Shown piece by piece: positions 62,825 through 64,000 of a stretch of 64,000 bases of DNA. The stretch is from Macrobrachium rosenbergii (taxonomy: Eukaryota; Arthropoda; Malacostraca; Decapoda; Palaemonidae). The notes under the pieces were generated by a model. It was not told the origin of the DNA. It saw only the letters and a list, made by a program, of their open reading frames with translations, and did no database searches. Location of the stretch: contig NC_089756.1 in the NCBI RefSeq assembly GCF_040412425.1, forward strand, positions 10,138,726 to 10,202,725, in the 5' to 3' direction. The translations under genes were made by a program, and so were the position numbers. Position 1 is the first letter of the stretch, and the number at the start of each line of letters is the position of its first letter.

Positions 62825-62828
62825 TTAA

Positions 62829-63560
62829 GTGTCCATGTGTCAAATGAGTATGGCCTATTCGAAGACATGTCAGAATTACTTGTGCTTGTCTCTCTCTCTG
62901 ATATGACGAACTCCATTTTCCAACACTGGATTTTACCTGTTTTAATTTATTATTTTCAGGTTCTTCGTTCCATATATTTTGCCACATTTTTACAATGACT
63001 GTTTTTATATATCTTGTATAGTCACTGATAGGGATGTCTACATTTGTTCTTGTCATGTGGACTGCTTCTTTAGCTGCTTTATCAGCCTCTTCATTTCCCT
63101 TAATCCCTACAAGGGCAGGGATCCAACATATTTCAATATTTTTTCCCTTATTATACAATTTATGGAGTGAGAACTTTATATGTTGTACAATATTATTTTT
63201 TTTATTATAGCTTTGAATAGCTTCTATAGCACTTCTGGAGTCGATATACATTACAAAATTATTATATGAGACTTCTCTAATTATTTTTATGGCTGATACT
63301 ATTGCACATAACTCAGCTGTAAATACAGAGGCTTTGTCTGGGAGAGAGAACTGATATGTTTTGTTTTGGGATACTGCAGCATATCCCACTCCGTATTGTG
63401 ATTTAGACCCGTCGGTGTATATTGCGTAATGTGGACCTTTTCGGATTATATGCTCTACTGCATGTTGTCTATGGTATTCTCGAGTATATGAATGATTTTT
63501 TGATAAATATTTCAAGTGTGTACAAATTCTCATCTTATTCATTGTCCAAGGAGGAGGCAA
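62829..63560 (-). pseudogene. I-like element: RNase H domain
   Basis: The - strand open frame begins LPPPWTMNKMRI. RNase H residues: AIYTDGSKSQYGVGYA (Asp), FTAELCAIVSAIK (Glu), VMYIDSRSAIEAI (Asp) and WIPALVGIKGNEEADKAAKE (last Asp). The usual PxHVGI motif reads PALVGI, so the conserved His is replaced by Leu. The segment after it (RQAQVILTCLRIGHTHLTHG) is the typical linker to the zinc knuckle. The frame then runs into the TTAA element and stops. Confidence 0.85.
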
Positions 63561-63620
63561 TTTTAATATTACAGGTAATTGTATATATATATATTTAGCG
63601 ACTCAAACAATCTTCTAGCT

Positions 63621-63920
63621 CTAATTGGGAAAGAAGGTGGATGATTGTTTATCTCTTAATCCAAATATTTTTTTGATTGGAGAATCATTTGTCTGAATTC
63701 TCAGAGCACTCTTCATTGTTACTAGCTCTCTATGGAGAGGCAGAGGTAGTTCACCACCTTCAACTTGTAAAGAAGATGTTGGTGATGATCGAAAAGCGCC
63801 TGAACATATTCTAAGGCCCTCATTATGAACTGGGTCTACCGTTTTCAGCATTGCGTCTGATGCTGAGCCATATATTTCACTTCCATAATCAACGATAGAC
63901 AGCACTGTTGCTTTATACAA
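63621..63920 (-). pseudogene. I-like element: end of reverse transcriptase (thumb region)
   Basis: The - strand frame has VLSIVDYGSEIYGSASDAML, then DPVHNEGLRICSGAFRSSPT and LQVEGGELPLPLHRELVTMK, the well-known region after the RT palm of non-LTR elements (DYG-x-x-x-YGS; DPVH-x2-GLR-x-x-x-GAFR-x-SP). Stop at 63621; a frameshift separates it from the RNase H frame. Confidence 0.85.
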
Positions 63921-64000
63921 TAAAGTAAGGGTATGTCTATCGGCTTCCCAAGTAGTGTTTGACAGTTTTTTTATTAGGTTTAATGCTCTTTTACATTTTG

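Larger units (their letters stand above)
60084..64000 (-). mobile_element. I-like non-LTR retrotransposon (5' end beyond window), split by a TTAA element
   Basis: Read on the - strand: end of RT (63920-63621), RNase H (63560-62829), a Cys/His knuckle (60641-60498), stop, 3' UTR (60497-60105) and a tail of TAA repeats (60084-60100). RNase H after RT plus a TAA-repeat tail is the pattern of the I superfamily. The 3' UTR includes a block (ccagaccactgagctgacca, then agggctggcccgaaggatta) resembling a repeat I recall from shrimp genomes. Frameshifts near 63600 and after 60641 make it inactive. It lies in the upstream intron of the METTL7-like gene. Confidence 0.75.

Overview
The window is eukaryotic nuclear DNA: AT-rich, intron-rich and full of transposable elements. 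The best guess for the source is a decapod crustacean, probably a caridean shrimp. The reasons are three DIRS1-like tyrosine-recombinase retrotransposons (a group known to be abundant in Decapoda), an I-like non-LTR element whose 3' UTR block around 60105-60230 resembles a repeat I remember as common in shrimp genomes, TTAA-flanked 2.2-kb elements, and long GA, CA, TA and AAT microsatellites. The taxon is an inference; no search was run.

Host genes. One multi-exon gene runs on the + strand from before 1785 to the stop at 53717. Thirteen exons can be chained with matching splice phases into one open frame of 1173 codons. The product is an acidic, low-complexity and then heavily coiled-coil protein, best guessed as the C-terminal four fifths of a CEP164-like centriole distal-appendage protein; the WW-domain exons would lie upstream of the window. 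Its penultimate intron (19274-53451, about 34 kb) holds most of the mobile DNA. Converging on it from the - strand is the last exon (59611-59871) of a METTL7/TMT1-like methyltransferase gene. A 78-bp open, splice-bounded segment at 54679-54756 is an orphan exon candidate.

Mobile DNA by region. 8966-15032: DIRS element 1, inside a host intron, badly decayed. 21227-28188: a hAT-like element (11-bp inverted ends, 7-bp target duplication) with DIRS element 2 (21434-27924) nested inside it. 28247-30500: a broken hAT transposase gene on the - strand. 33237-35417 and 60646-62824: two copies of a TTAA-flanked, piggyBac-like non-autonomous element that carries five internal repeats of about 375 bp. 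35892-44379: DIRS element 3, the best preserved, with an open tyrosine recombinase. About 60084 to beyond 64000: an I-like non-LTR retrotransposon on the - strand, split by the second TTAA element. Smaller TA-flanked elements lie at 4068-4417, 47218-47447 and 50169-50362.

Working logic. The DIRS elements would encode Gag, a reverse transcriptase/RNase H and a tyrosine recombinase, and replicate through a circular intermediate; all three keep inverted terminal repeats and an internal complementary region that matches the joined ends. None has an intact pol. Nothing here looks like an operon, CRISPR array or prokaryotic system. Other introns are mostly unique AT-rich DNA with diverged dispersed repeats, a degenerate minisatellite (about 49030-52920) and several foldback structures.
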